64,000 nucleotides of DNA from PSRI01 sp041484195. GTDB lineage: Bacteria > Bacteroidota > Bacteroidia > Chitinophagales > Chitinophagaceae. Positions 27,788 through 37,684 of the stretch are shown in pieces. A program made the position numbers and the translations under genes. The DNA is taken from positions 62,001 to 126,000 of the forward strand of contig JBGPHC010000007.1 of the NCBI GenBank assembly GCA_041484195.1, given 5' to 3'. Every line of letters begins with the position of its first letter. The first letter of the stretch is position 1. The notes under the pieces were generated by a model. It searched no databases. It was not told the DNA's origin and saw only the letters and a list, made by a program, of their open reading frames with translations.

Positions 27788-28783
27788 TCACAATTCCTGA
27801 ATCTGCCTTATCATTTGGTTAGTAAATCCCCATTCATTATCGTACCAGGCCATCACTTTTACGAGATCTCCATCTACCACACGAGTCATCTCTGAATCCA
27901 CAATGGCCGCAAATGGGCTTTTGATAATATCTGTTGAAACCAATGGCTCATCGGATACCGACAGCACCTGTTTATACCGGTCTGTTTTAGATTCTTCGAG
28001 CAGGATGGCATTGATCTCTTCCGGAGTAGTATTTCTTTGAGAGATGAATGTGACATCCGAAATAGATCCAACAGGAACGGGTGTACGAATAGCCACCCCA
28101 TCGAATTTCCCTGCAAATTGCGGGAGGGCCTTGGTTACAGCTATGGCTGCTCCCGTTGAAGCTGGCGCCAGGTTTACGGCGGCAGCCCGACCCATCCTTG
28201 GTTCTCTTTTAGAAGGAGAATCCACCAAGGATTGGGAAGCGGTAAATGCATGCACCGTTATCAGAATCGCTTTTTTGATACCGACTCTTCTGCCAATGAT
28301 CTCCATGATGGGACCCGTATTGTTGGTAGTGCAACTCGCGCAGGAGAAAATGGCCGTTTTCCCGTCATTGGTATTTACTCCATATACTACGGTTGGCGTG
28401 TCCTTGCTCTTGGTAGGTCCTGAAATTATGACGGTCCCGGCCCCGGCATGAATATGCTTTTCGGCATCTTCCCGTTTGGTGAATAAGCCAGTGCTTTCTA
28501 TGACAATATCCACTCCCATGCTTTTCCATGGCAATTTTGCCGGATCCTTTTCCGAAATGAATTTTATGTTTTGTCCTCCAACAATTAATGCTCCTTTTTG
28601 CATCCTTACTTCCTTCTCATAAATGCCATATACGCTGTCATACTTCAACAGGTAGGCTGCATTTTCCAGGGTCATAAGATCGTTGACGGCCACAAGTTCA
28701 AGGCCTGGAGTATTGAAAATTAGTTTGAGGGATGCCCGGCCAATTCGCCCAAAGCCATTGATCGCAATTCTTTTCATATTCAT
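27788..28783 (-). CDS. gapA: Glyceraldehyde-3-phosphate dehydrogenase, type I
   Basis: 331 residues. NAD-binding starts INGFGRIGRASLKL, and the catalytic cysteine is in SCASCTTNNTGPIMEII (about 147-163). The family's usual SCTTNCLAP is here SCTTNNTGP, a variant branch. The GTP-like phosphate loop and AWYDNEWGFTNQMI at the end are conserved. It serves glycolysis and gluconeogenesis. The preceding 28784-29484 leaves a long upstream region. Confidence 0.93.
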   Translation of the reverse strand: MNMKRIAINGFGRIGRASLKLIFNTPGLELVAVNDLMTLENAAYLLKYDSVYGIYEKEVRMQKGALIVGGQNIKFISEKDPAKLPWKSMGVDIVIESTGLFTKREDAEKHIHAGAGTVIISGPTKSKDTPTVVYGVNTNDGKTAIFSCASCTTNNTGPIMEIIGRRVGIKKAILITVHAFTASQSLVDSPSKREPRMGRAAAVNLAPASTGAAIAVTKALPQFAGKFDGVAIRTPVPVGSISDVTFISQRNTTPEEINAILLEESKTDRYKQVLSVSDEPLVSTDIIKSPFAAIVDSEMTRVVDGDLVKVMAWYDNEWGFTNQMIRQIQEL

Positions 28784-29484
28784 GAATTTATTTAGTTAAC
28801 CTGTTGAATTTCTGGTCTGACTTTACTAATGAACAAATTTCATTCCTGAAAGTTCTGACATGGTTTCAATAGGACACAAATCATTAGGATCAGGCCATGT
28901 GACAGGAGAAGATTCAAAGCGGAATAAATAAGACTGAATGCTGCCATATTGGGGCTGATGGAAAATGATTACAATGATCGGCTTTATCCAAATGGAAATA
29001 GATATGGGATTATCCATATAGAGCACAGAAATAAATATATGATTACCCATTTAAGCCGCATTGCCTCTAAAGTCTTTGAGTAGAAGCTGAGTAGATGAGA
29101 GGGGGCTTATACTTATAACCGTTTGTATACTTATATAGCCGGCAATGATATCCATACCTCCATTTTATTCTTAACAAATTCCTCCTGCAATCACCTTAGT
29201 TTGTAATGAACTCATTAAAAACATTAATAATGACCCTATTTCAGATGATCAATCATTTAGCATAAAAATACAACATACATCAGTACATGGCAATTCCCTA
29301 TTTTCGCTTTGCGCTCTATCTGGTTAATCCTAAATAATTTTACAGATTCCCGTTGGAGAAGTCCTTGATCATAGCCATTATCCAACAACATTTATTGTAT
29401 TAAGAGCTATGAGGTATCGAAGCAAAATCCATTGTCGCGGGCTTTGATGATGGAAAGCCTATTAAGATCAGACAAATCTAAAAC
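28784..29484. other. 700-bp gap with no confident gene
   Basis: This AT-rich stretch lies between the divergent gapA and flavin reductase genes. A 74-codon open frame at 28826-29050 on the minus strand has no recognisable domain, and I do not call it. I saw no repeat pair, tRNA or clear promoter. The length is unusual for this compact part of the window. Confidence 0.5.
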
Positions 29485-30060
29485 ATGTACAATCTGAAAA
29501 TTATTTCTTCAACGGTACGTCCCGGCAGAAAAGGACCCATCGTCACAAAATGGATAGCAGGACTGGCCAGAAAAAATGAAAATTTCAATGTGGAGGTGTT
29601 GGACCTCGGAGAAATAAATCTGCCGATGATGAATGAACCCAATCATCCGATCTTGAAAAAATACGAGCATGAGCATACCAAATGGTGGAGCTCCAAGATT
29701 GACGAAGCGGATGCATTCATTTTCGTAACGGCCGAATACGATTTTAATTACCCCGCCCCTTTGAGAAATGCCTTGGAATACCTGTCACAGGAATGGGCTT
29801 ATAAAGCCGCCGGCGTAGTAAGTTATGGAGGTGTTTCAGCCGGGACAAGGGCGCTGAACAGTCTGAAAAATGATCTGGCTTCATTAAAAGTGGTTGCTAT
29901 CACAGAATCGGTGAACTTTTCATTTTTTCAAAAAAATATCAACGATCAAAATGAATTCGAAGCAAACGATATTTCCCTGAAAGCCGCAGATACCATGTTC
30001 AGGCAATTGATACGCTGGACAAAAGGGCTTAAGATCATCAGGGAAGACAAGGGGGTCTAG
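29485..30060 (+). CDS. NADPH-dependent FMN reductase family protein
   Basis: 191 residues with a flavodoxin-like fold. The phosphate loop is ISSTVRPGRKGPIVTKWI, and FVTAEYDFNYPAPLRNALEYL is the family's FMN/dimer motif. GVVSYGGVSAGTRAL follows. These enzymes reduce FMN, quinones or azo compounds with NAD(P)H. Monocistronic; physiological substrate unknown. Confidence 0.9.
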   Translation: MYNLKIISSTVRPGRKGPIVTKWIAGLARKNENFNVEVLDLGEINLPMMNEPNHPILKKYEHEHTKWWSSKIDEADAFIFVTAEYDFNYPAPLRNALEYLSQEWAYKAAGVVSYGGVSAGTRALNSLKNDLASLKVVAITESVNFSFFQKNINDQNEFEANDISLKAADTMFRQLIRWTKGLKIIREDKGV

Positions 30061-30192
30061 CCGAATAACTAATCAAACATTATCAAAGTATGATTGATCC
30101 GGATAGAAAATAAGTAAGTTTGCCGCAACAAATCCTGGATTAGTCATCTTTTTTGGATTGAAGATATTCACTTGCTAAATTCGAAAAGAGAA

Positions 30193-30603
30193 ATGCGATA
30201 TTCATCTCCCATTGGAGTGCTGGCCGCCATTGCTGTGCTGGTAGCATCATTTATGCCCTGGGTGGAAATCCAAAGCGCTCATATAGTGCTGTCGGGAATG
30301 AACGCGCAGGGAACTAATTTCGGAAGGCCCGGACAATTGCATATACTCTTAAGCGCCATTGCCCTATTGATGTTCTGTATACCCCGGATCTGGGCAAAAA
30401 GAGTCAATTGGTTCGTTTGTGCCTTCGCTTTAGCCTGGGGGCTCAGGAATTTTATCATCTATGCAAGGTGTGAAATGGATACCTGCCCGATCCGGAAATT
30501 TGGACTCTATCTGATACTTATTGGCTCCATAGTCATGCTGCTGGCAGCATTCTTCCCGAACTTGAAAATCCCCCAGGAGTCACCCGATCAATCAAAGTCC
30601 TGA
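30193..30603 (+). CDS. Small four-span membrane protein of unknown function
   Basis: ATG 30193 is preferred (136 residues) over the TTG at 30172. Hydrophobic segments lie at about 7-24, 50-66, 71-88 and 104-122. An MPWVEI motif and Cys pairs near the third loop (RCEMDTC) are visible. No family recognised. 132 bp after the flavin reductase, same strand. Confidence 0.6.
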   Translation: MRYSSPIGVLAAIAVLVASFMPWVEIQSAHIVLSGMNAQGTNFGRPGQLHILLSAIALLMFCIPRIWAKRVNWFVCAFALAWGLRNFIIYARCEMDTCPIRKFGLYLILIGSIVMLLAAFFPNLKIPQESPDQSKS

Positions 30604-30638
30604 AGTAAGGATGCTGATATTCCAAACTTATTAGTTTC

Positions 30639-32300
30639 TCATTTCTTAACTTCTTTTACCCAGCCATCTTTCAAGGTCACGGTACGGTTAAAGACTAAGC
30701 GATCTGCCGTTGAATCAGTATCCAGACAGAAATAGCCCTTTCTAATGAATTGGAATTTTTCCCCGGGTGCCGCATTCTTCAGTGAAGGTTCGATAAAGGC
30801 CTTCCCTATAATATGCAGGGATTCCTGATTGATATAATCCTTGAAATCACCTTCTTCCATGGCTGGATTCTCTGTCTTGAACAACCTGTCATACAATCTA
30901 ATTTCCGCAGTGGCTGCATGCGCAGCGCTTAGCCAGTGTATGGTTCCCTTAACGTGGATTCCCGAACTGTCTGCGCCACTCTTGCTTTCGGGTATATAGC
31001 TGGCAAGGATTTCCGTTAGATTTCCGTTTGCATCTTTGACGAAATCATCACAGCGAATGATATAGGCGCTCTTCAATCTCACCATGGCACCGGGTGCCAG
31101 CCTGAACCATTTCTTGGCAGGCAGTTCCATGAAGTCTTCCTTTTCAATCCAAAGGGTACCCGAAAATGGGATCATCCTGGAGCCGGCTTCTTTGTCTTCA
31201 GGATTATTTTCTGTAGGAAGCTGTTCTGTTTGCCCTCCGGGATAATTGGTGATAACAAGTTTCACAGGGTCGAGTACGGCCATGCGCCGCTGCGCGATCC
31301 TGTTGAGATGCTCCCGGATGCAATATTCCAGCAATCCCAGGTCAATCAGGTTCTCCCGTTTCTGTACGCCGATGCGCTCGCAAAATTCGCGGATGCTCTC
31401 GGGGGTATAGCCCTTCCTCCGGTAGGCCGACAATGTGGGCATTCGGGGGTCATCCCATCCAGTGACAAAACCTTCATTAACCAATTGCAATAATTTTCGC
31501 TTACTCATAACCGTATAGGTCAGGTTCAGCCTGGCAAATTCATATTGCTTAGAGGGGAAAATTTCCAGCTTTTCGATAAGCCAGTCATATAGAGGCCGAT
31601 GGGGAATGAACTCCAGCGTACAGATGGAATGGGTGATTTGTTCGATGCTGTCACTCTGCCCATGAGCGAAATCATACATGGGGTAAATACACCATTCATC
31701 GCCGGTTCTGTGATGATGGGCATGTTTGATGCGGTAGAGGATAGGGTCGCGCAGGTGCATGTTGGGAGATGACATGTCTATTTTAGCTCTCAAAACCTTT
31801 TCGCCATCCTTATATTTTCCCAACCTCATGTTTTCAAACAACTGGAGATTTTCCTCCACGCTGCGCTCGCGGTAAGGACTTTCTATTCCCGGTTCAGAAG
31901 GAGATTTCTTTTGAATGGCGATTTCCTCACTGCTGCTATCATCCACATAGGCCAAACCCTTTTGGATCAGCCTAACTGCAAAGCCATACAATTGCTCAAA
32001 ATAGTCGGAAGCATATAGTTCCTTAGCCCAGTTGAATCCCAGCCACTGCACGTCCGCCTTGATGCTTTCCACATATTCCGTCTCTTCCGTAACAGGATTG
32101 GTATCATCAAATCTGAGATTGGTTTCTCCACCATATTTCAGGGCTAGTCCAAAATTCAGGCAAATGCTCTTGGCATGGCCAATATGCAGGTAGCCGTTGG
32201 GTTCCGGCGGAAACCTTGTCCTGATTGTCCGGTATTTATCGATATTCAAATCAGCTTCAACAATTTCTTCAATAAAATTGAGGTCTTTTTCTTCACTCAT
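30639..32300 (-). CDS. glnS: Glutaminyl-tRNA synthetase
   Basis: Charges tRNA-Gln. ATG 32300 gives 553 residues; a longer in-frame start at 32360 adds 20 residues without homology. Class I signatures are present: PPEPNGYLHIGHAKS near residue 32 (HIGH) and VMSKRKL near 265 (KMSKS equivalent). The C-terminal anticodon-binding beta barrels follow (FRLAPGAMVRLKSAYIIRCD, VKGTIHWLSAAHA). Standard bacterial length. Direct glutamine charging implies the genome need not rely on the amidotransferase route for Gln. Confidence 0.96.
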   Translation of the reverse strand: MSEEKDLNFIEEIVEADLNIDKYRTIRTRFPPEPNGYLHIGHAKSICLNFGLALKYGGETNLRFDDTNPVTEETEYVESIKADVQWLGFNWAKELYASDYFEQLYGFAVRLIQKGLAYVDDSSSEEIAIQKKSPSEPGIESPYRERSVEENLQLFENMRLGKYKDGEKVLRAKIDMSSPNMHLRDPILYRIKHAHHHRTGDEWCIYPMYDFAHGQSDSIEQITHSICTLEFIPHRPLYDWLIEKLEIFPSKQYEFARLNLTYTVMSKRKLLQLVNEGFVTGWDDPRMPTLSAYRRKGYTPESIREFCERIGVQKRENLIDLGLLEYCIREHLNRIAQRRMAVLDPVKLVITNYPGGQTEQLPTENNPEDKEAGSRMIPFSGTLWIEKEDFMELPAKKWFRLAPGAMVRLKSAYIIRCDDFVKDANGNLTEILASYIPESKSGADSSGIHVKGTIHWLSAAHAATAEIRLYDRLFKTENPAMEEGDFKDYINQESLHIIGKAFIEPSLKNAAPGEKFQFIRKGYFCLDTDSTADRLVFNRTVTLKDGWVKEVKK

Positions 32301-32559
32301 TGCTCTGGAAAAATTGAATTGCAAATGTAAGGATTGTTCTTCGTCCGGCTGCCCCTTCAATCATCGAGGTCGTAGATCTCGCTGCTAATCGCGCCACATC
32401 AAATCACTATTTCCGCGATGGTTATTGTATTCTGGTGATGCGATTCAACAAGCACATGGTACAAACGGGTTTCCATGCCTTATTCCTCTTATGTATAAGG
32501 TAATAGAGTCTTCCCCAAAAAAAATCAGGTTTTGGAGAAAATAATTTGATAAGCAAACC

Positions 32560-33795
32560 TCATTCTAAAACAGCGAGGCTTTTTCTGATAATATCGGCGC
32601 ACTCCATTATTTGATCTCTGTCAATGACCAGGGGAGGCGCCAACCTGATCTTGTCGCCATGAGTGGGTTTGGCCAGGAGGCCATTTTCCTTCAGGCGCAG
32701 GCAGAGTTCCCAGGCGGCTTCTGAGTCATGATGCCTGATCACAATCGCATTCAATAAGCCCATGCCCCTCACTTTGGCCAAAAATGGAGAATGTATTTTA
32801 GCCAACTCAGACCTTAGAAGGCTTCCCATTTCCTCTGCTTTAGCCGCCAGGTTTTCGTCTTTCAAAACATTCAATGACTCAATAGCTACGCGACATGCAA
32901 GAGGATTGCCTCCATAAGTGGATCCATGTTCTCCGGCTTTGATAGTTAGCATTATTTCATCGTCAGCCAATACGGCACTGATTGGAATAGTTCCTCCGCT
33001 CAACGCCTTTCCCAGAATTAAAATGTCGGGACGAACATTTTCGTGATCGCAGGCAAGCATCTTTCCTGTACGGCAGAGGCCGGTCTGTATTTCATCTGCT
33101 ATGAACAGCACATTGGCCATTTCACAATATTCAAAGGCCTTTTTCAGATAACCCTGATCAGGCACTACCACGCCTGCCTCACCCTGTATTGGTTCTACCA
33201 AAAATCCGGCGACGTCCTTATCCTGCAGGGCGATAGACAATGCATTCAGGTCATTGTATGGTATCACTTCAAAACCCGGAGTAAATGGGCCGAATTGTTT
33301 GCGTGCAGATGGATCCGTACTGAAAGAGACCAGGGTGGTTGTTCTCCCGTGAAAATTATTTTCGCACACAATGATTTTCGCCCTTCCATCGGGGATATGT
33401 TTCACCGAATATCCCCAACGCCTGCAAAGTTTGATGGCGGTTTCTACGGCTTCAGCGCCGGTATTGATGGGTAACACTTTATCATAGCCGAAATACTGTG
33501 TAATAAATGCCTCGTACTCACCCAGCAGGTTGTTATGAAAGGCTCTTGACGTCAGAGTCAGCTTTTGAGCCTGCTCAATCAGGGCAGCGATAATCCGAGG
33601 ATGGCAATGGCCCTGGTTAACGGCGGAATAGCCGCTTAGAAAATCAAAATAGCGGTTGCCGTCAATATCCCAGACAAATACACCCTCACCCCTGGTGAGG
33701 ACCACCGGCAAAGGATGATAATTATGCGCCCCGTATTTTGCCTCGAGGGTCAAATAATATTCTGTTCTTTCGGAAAAAGATAAAGTGGATGACAT
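32560..33795 (-). CDS. rocD: Ornithine-oxo-acid aminotransferase
   Basis: Converts ornithine and 2-oxoglutarate to glutamate semialdehyde and glutamate. 411 residues of class III PLP aminotransferase: YHPLPVVLTRGEGVFVWDID, INTGAEAVETAIKL (PLP phosphate site), NNFHGRTTT, IADEIQTGLCRTG (Asp to the ring nitrogen) and the PLP lysine in LILGKALSGG near 258. The AEKYGAHNYHPLP-like start separates it from acetylornithine aminotransferases. Confidence 0.93.
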   Translation of the reverse strand: MSSTLSFSERTEYYLTLEAKYGAHNYHPLPVVLTRGEGVFVWDIDGNRYFDFLSGYSAVNQGHCHPRIIAALIEQAQKLTLTSRAFHNNLLGEYEAFITQYFGYDKVLPINTGAEAVETAIKLCRRWGYSVKHIPDGRAKIIVCENNFHGRTTTLVSFSTDPSARKQFGPFTPGFEVIPYNDLNALSIALQDKDVAGFLVEPIQGEAGVVVPDQGYLKKAFEYCEMANVLFIADEIQTGLCRTGKMLACDHENVRPDILILGKALSGGTIPISAVLADDEIMLTIKAGEHGSTYGGNPLACRVAIESLNVLKDENLAAKAEEMGSLLRSELAKIHSPFLAKVRGMGLLNAIVIRHHDSEAAWELCLRLKENGLLAKPTHGDKIRLAPPLVIDRDQIMECADIIRKSLAVLE

Positions 33796-34004
33796 AACAC
33801 AAAACTTTAAAATGAAAAATGAGGAGAGAAAATACGTGCAGTGGCAGGGGCTTTCACGTCAGGCGCGGCCCCTTCCCTGTGAACCATCACTGGTGATCGA
33901 GGAAGTCGAGGTTTTGATCTAAGAAATCAGGTATGGTAGGCCTGGTTTGAATGGCGATGAAATTTGACGCAATTTACCATTTTATTTCATGAATCTAAAA
34001 ATGC

Positions 34005-34259
34005 TTATTTGGCCACTGTATTTTCATATTTGTTTCGGGGCCCGTCAATGGCAGCGTCTGCAGAAACCAGAACCGGCCCCGGCCCTGGTAACGGATTCAA
34101 TGAATCTTTTACAGAAGGCATTTTATGAATTGCGGTTGCAGGGGCAGCAGGATCTAGCTTATGCCTGATATCTTCCACCACAGCCAGGTACAGGATATTT
34201 CCCAAAATGAATAGTATGGGGATGGCAAATCTGCTCAATTTTAGCTTAGCTTTTTTCAT
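34005..34259 (-). CDS. Small membrane-anchored protein of unknown function
   Basis: ATG 34259 gives 84 residues (a longer start at 34295 is possible). A lysine-rich start is followed by one hydrophobic helix (about 11-27, AIPILFILGNILYLAVV). A proline-rich, probably periplasmic tail follows (LNPLPGPGPVLVSADAA). It looks like a bitopic anchor. No family recognised. Confidence 0.45.
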   Translation of the reverse strand: MKKAKLKLSRFAIPILFILGNILYLAVVEDIRHKLDPAAPATAIHKMPSVKDSLNPLPGPGPVLVSADAAIDGPRNKYENTVAK

Positions 34260-34346
34260 GGTCACAAAGATCATTTCCCAATATTGACTTATCATTAGGG
34301 CACTGTTAATACATGATCAATTAAAAGTTAAGCCCCTGACATATTT

Positions 34347-34354
34347 TATATTTG
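34347..34354 (+). promoter_or_regulatory. Candidate -7 box for the VOC gene
   Basis: TATATTTG matches TAnnTTTG and lies 39 bp before the chosen start at 34394. No good TTTG is present upstream, so confidence is limited. Confidence 0.35.
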
Positions 34355-34393
34355 CGCGTAACTCATTCATATTTTATTCATAAAATATTCCTG

Positions 34394-34882
34394 ATGTCAT
34401 ATAGTATTCCTCTGCAAACGCATATTGGCCATGTACATCTAAAAGTGGCCGACCTGGAAAGAGCCTTGGGATTCTACAGGGATCTGCTGGGCTTTGAAGT
34501 GCAACAATATTTTGGAAGCAGCGCTGTCTTTCTCTCGGCAGGAGGATACCACCATCATATTGGGCTGAATACCTGGCACAGTAAGAATGCCCCACCCGCT
34601 CCGGTCAACAGCGCCGGGCTTTTTCATGTCGCGATTGTATATCCCACTCGCATGGACCTGGCGGCAATTCTTAAAAGACTGCTTGAGGCGCGACACCCCA
34701 TGACAGGTTTCGCCAATCATGGCGTTTCGGAAGCTCTGTACACGAATGATCCCGACAAGAATGGTGTGGAATTGTATTGGGACAAACCGAAAGAAATTTG
34801 GCCCAAAGACACAAATGGCAATTTGGACATGATCACTGAGGCATTAGACATTGAAGACCTCCTGGCAGAATTGAATAAATGA
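34394..34882 (+). CDS. VOC-family (glyoxalase/extradiol dioxygenase-like) protein
   Basis: ATG 34394 gives 162 residues; the in-frame extension to 34352 has no homology and contains the promoter. Features are IGHVHLKVADLERALGFYRD, with the metal-binding His in GHVHL, then HHHIGLNTWHSK, AGLFHVAIVYPTR and NDPDKNGVELYWDKP, where the C-terminal Glu completes the metal site. The single-domain pair pattern is complete. Substrate unknown. Confidence 0.88.
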   Translation: MSYSIPLQTHIGHVHLKVADLERALGFYRDLLGFEVQQYFGSSAVFLSAGGYHHHIGLNTWHSKNAPPAPVNSAGLFHVAIVYPTRMDLAAILKRLLEARHPMTGFANHGVSEALYTNDPDKNGVELYWDKPKEIWPKDTNGNLDMITEALDIEDLLAELNK

Positions 34883-34953
34883 AAGTTGTCGAGTGATTGA
34901 GATGGAAATTTTATTCAAATTCGCAAATCATAAGGAGCGGGCTGGAAAATTGC

Positions 34954-35802
34954 TCAGACGATTTTCATCTGCAAGTATTCTTTGTCTTTGAATAAATCCG
35001 GCAGGGCATTTTTTTTGAATATGCCATAAATGGCGGATCCGCTACCGGTCATGGATGCATAGATCGCGCCTGACTGGTACAGGCTTTCCCGGATGCCCAA
35101 CAATTCGGGGAATTCGTTGAATACCATGGGTTCAAAATCGTTCCGCAAACTATCTTTCCAGGATTCGATTGGCGCCTGCACGATATCCTTCACCGAATTA
35201 ACAGTGCCGGATAAACGCAGTTTTGAAAAGGCCATTGCCGTACTGATGGAAATTCGGGGATAGAGGAGCAGGAATGAATAGCCTGAAAGGTCCAGCTCAA
35301 TCTTTTCCAGGATCTCACCCCTTCCCCTTGCATAAGCAGGCTGGTTCAGAATAAAAAATGGACAATCACTGCCGATTTGTGAAGCATAACTTTGAAGATC
35401 ATGCAATGAGATACCGAGATTGAATTTTTCATTCAGCAGGCAGAGCGTAAATGCTGCGTCTGCAGAGCCTCCACCCAATCCGGCGCCAATGGGGATCGAC
35501 TTGTGCAGGTGCAGGCGGATGTCCAGGATTTGAGGAAAGTCCCTTTTCAGCAATTGACATGCTTTAACGCATAAATTTTCATTGGCGTCCACTGGAATCT
35601 CCGATCCTGAAACTGAAAAATGAATCCCCCCTATGGAATAGGTGGCCTCCTGTTTCTGTTCCGGTCCCTTCCACTCCAATATTTCGAGCGCATCCCGTAT
35701 TTGCAATGGGTAAAAAACAGTTTCCAGATCGTGATAACTGTCTTTTCTCTTGCGAACGATATGGAGTCCGAGGTTTATTTTACAATTGGGAAAAACAAGC
35801 AC
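34954..35802 (-). CDS. ispE: 4-diphosphocytidyl-2-C-methyl-D-erythritol kinase
   Basis: GHMP kinase of the non-mevalonate isoprenoid pathway, 282 residues. NCKINLGLHIVRKRKDSYHD opens the protein and contains the IspE-specific KINL and YH residues. The ATP loop is PIGAGLGGGSADAA near 105, and MTGSGSAIYGIF is motif 3. Monocistronic, next to DUF151. Confidence 0.95.
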   Translation of the reverse strand: MLVFPNCKINLGLHIVRKRKDSYHDLETVFYPLQIRDALEILEWKGPEQKQEATYSIGGIHFSVSGSEIPVDANENLCVKACQLLKRDFPQILDIRLHLHKSIPIGAGLGGGSADAAFTLCLLNEKFNLGISLHDLQSYASQIGSDCPFFILNQPAYARGRGEILEKIELDLSGYSFLLLYPRISISTAMAFSKLRLSGTVNSVKDIVQAPIESWKDSLRNDFEPMVFNEFPELLGIRESLYQSGAIYASMTGSGSAIYGIFKKNALPDLFKDKEYLQMKIV

Positions 35803-35901
35803 CAGGCTGAGTCATTTATCCTACGAAATACATCAATTTTACGGAATGTAAAAAATCCTTGAAGCTCCGGCGCTTGTGGAATTGCGCCATTGAGCTCAGG
35901 A

Positions 35902-36495
35902 TTACCTGCCTTTCTTGCGATTATTGATCTCATCGCGGATGGCGATGGCGCGGATATAATCCTCCTGCTCCAGCACTTCGCCCAGGAGTTGATTCAGGTC
36001 TTCCAGGCTCATGGCCTTCAGGTCTTCCCTGGTGCCGGCAGTTTCCTTCACCGTTTCTCCTTCCTCCTTTTTCTTTTTCCCGGTTTCTTCCATGAGGATG
36101 CCGGCGCTATCGAGTATGTGTTCGTAGGTATAGATTGGACAACCGAAGCGAACGGCGAGCGCCAGGGCATCGGATGTGCGGGAATCTATTTCCACCGTAT
36201 CGTGCTCATTACTGCAGAGGAGTTTGGAATAAAAAATGCCTTCCTGGAGATCGCAAATAATTACTTCATGCAATTCAATATTGAAGGCCATCATAAAATT
36301 CTTCATCAGGTCGTGCGTAAGTGGGCGGCTCGGCTGCATTCTCTCCAAAGCTACAGCGATGGCCTGCGCTTCAAAACCCCCAATCACGATGGGCAGGCGC
36401 CTCAAACCATTCACTTCACCCAATACTACTGCATAGGAATGTGTCTGGGTAATACTATGAGATAAGGCCACTATTTCCAATTCTATTTTCTTCAT
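35902..36495 (-). CDS. DUF151 bifunctional-nuclease-family protein with a C-terminal UVR motif
   Basis: ATG 36495 gives 197 residues. The N-terminal 130 residues are the DUF151 fold (LPIVIGGFEAQAIAVALE, SRPLTHDLMKNF, SRTSDALALAVRFGCPIYTYE). A charged Lys/Glu linker follows, then a UvrB/UvrC-type helical hairpin (LNQLLGEVLEQEDYIRAIAI). This domain pair is common in Bacteroidota. Biochemical activity is not settled; a nuclease role is reported for plant relatives. Confidence 0.88.
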   Translation of the reverse strand: MKKIELEIVALSHSITQTHSYAVVLGEVNGLRRLPIVIGGFEAQAIAVALERMQPSRPLTHDLMKNFMMAFNIELHEVIICDLQEGIFYSKLLCSNEHDTVEIDSRTSDALALAVRFGCPIYTYEHILDSAGILMEETGKKKKEEGETVKETAGTREDLKAMSLEDLNQLLGEVLEQEDYIRAIAIRDEINNRKKGR

Positions 36496-36546
36496 AATCG
36501 TTACGAATGTACATGAATTTTGGAACACGAATTACGTGATTATTCA

Positions 36547-36579
36547 TAAAATAAAAAAACCGCAGGATAGCCTGCGGTT
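36547..36579 (-). terminator. Intrinsic terminator of etfA
   Basis: On the minus strand AACCGCAGG and CCTGCGGTT (36571-36579 and 36558-36566) form a perfect 9-bp stem with a 4-nt loop, followed by TTTTTATTTTA. It lies 21 bp past the etfA stop. Confidence 0.85.
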
Positions 36580-36599
36580 CAATCAAAAGCTGCGTTTTC

Positions 36600-37565
36600 T
36601 CATGTTATGCCTTTCAGCTTTTTGACTTCTTCTGTCAGTTTGGGCACTACTTCAAAGGCATCTCCTACAATGCCATAATCTGCTGCTTTAAAGAAAGGCG
36701 CTTCAGGATCTTTATTGATGACTACAATTACTTTGCTGCGGTTTACACCGGCCAGGTGTTGAATGGCACCTGAAATTCCGATGGCTATATAAAGGTTGGG
36801 TGCGATAGCCAGCCCTGTCTGCCCAACATGTTCATGATGGGGTCTCCAATTCGCATCGGCAACCGGCCTGCTGCATGCTGTTGCGGCGCCCAATGCCTTG
36901 GCAAGGTCTTCGAGCATGCCCCAGTTTTCGGGCCCCTTCAATCCGCGTCCTCCGCTCACTACAATTTCTGCTTCACTCAATGGAATCTCCCCCTTCACTT
37001 TGTCCACTGCCGTTATCTTCACCCTGCCTGCCTCAGGCTTTAGATTAATCGGAACAATTTCTGCCTTGTCCCCGCTTGTCTGTACTGGAAAAGAATTGGG
37101 ATTCAAAGAAATAATCTTGATATCCGTTGCCAGACCCACATAGGCAAAAGCCTTTCCGGAAAACACATTTTTTTTGACCACAAAACCATTGGATATATCC
37201 GGCAAGGCAATCGCCCCCGCCACCAAACCGGCTTTCAACCTCGCAGATAATCGGGGAGCAATGGACTTTCCATCCACATTATTCGGGAACACTATTTGTT
37301 TGGCACCCGTAGTTTCCACGGCCTGCGCGATGGCGCGTGTGAAAACCTGCGCGTCAAAATGATCTAATATCTCATTGCCCGCATGATGAATTTTTTTCAC
37401 ACCATATTTCCCCAATGCGGGCAGGTCCTCTTTTATCGAACCCAATAAAAGGCCTTCGGCGCTGGTTCCCAATAGCTCTGCCAACTTTGCGCCATAACTC
37501 ATGGCTTCCAGGGATGCTTTCTTTACATGCCCTTCTGACTGATCTATGAATATGAGTACACTCAT
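36600..37565 (-). CDS. etfA: Electron transfer flavoprotein alpha subunit
   Basis: ATG 37565 gives 321 residues. The C-terminal FAD domain has VVSGGRGLKGPENW, ATACSRPVADANW, HEHVGQTGLAIAPNLYIAIG and SGAIQHLAGVN, the strongest ETF-alpha signature. With EtfB it carries electrons from acyl-CoA dehydrogenases to the quinone pool. 119 bp downstream of etfB, same strand, so the two are probably co-transcribed. Confidence 0.95.
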   Translation of the reverse strand: MSVLIFIDQSEGHVKKASLEAMSYGAKLAELLGTSAEGLLLGSIKEDLPALGKYGVKKIHHAGNEILDHFDAQVFTRAIAQAVETTGAKQIVFPNNVDGKSIAPRLSARLKAGLVAGAIALPDISNGFVVKKNVFSGKAFAYVGLATDIKIISLNPNSFPVQTSGDKAEIVPINLKPEAGRVKITAVDKVKGEIPLSEAEIVVSGGRGLKGPENWGMLEDLAKALGAATACSRPVADANWRPHHEHVGQTGLAIAPNLYIAIGISGAIQHLAGVNRSKVIVVINKDPEAPFFKAADYGIVGDAFEVVPKLTEEVKKLKGIT

Positions 37566-37684
37566 GATAGCTGCTTTCACTCATTGCACCGGTTAAGATT
37601 CCGGATTATGAGCCATTAATATATGTGATTCAGAAATTCCAATTTATGGTTTCAGTTATTCTCTCAACAAGTTCTCAATATTGC

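Noticed and set aside
28826..29050. Open frame of 74 codons next to gapA
   Set aside because: No domain, signal peptide or ribosome-binding context; looks like a chance frame in AT-rich DNA.
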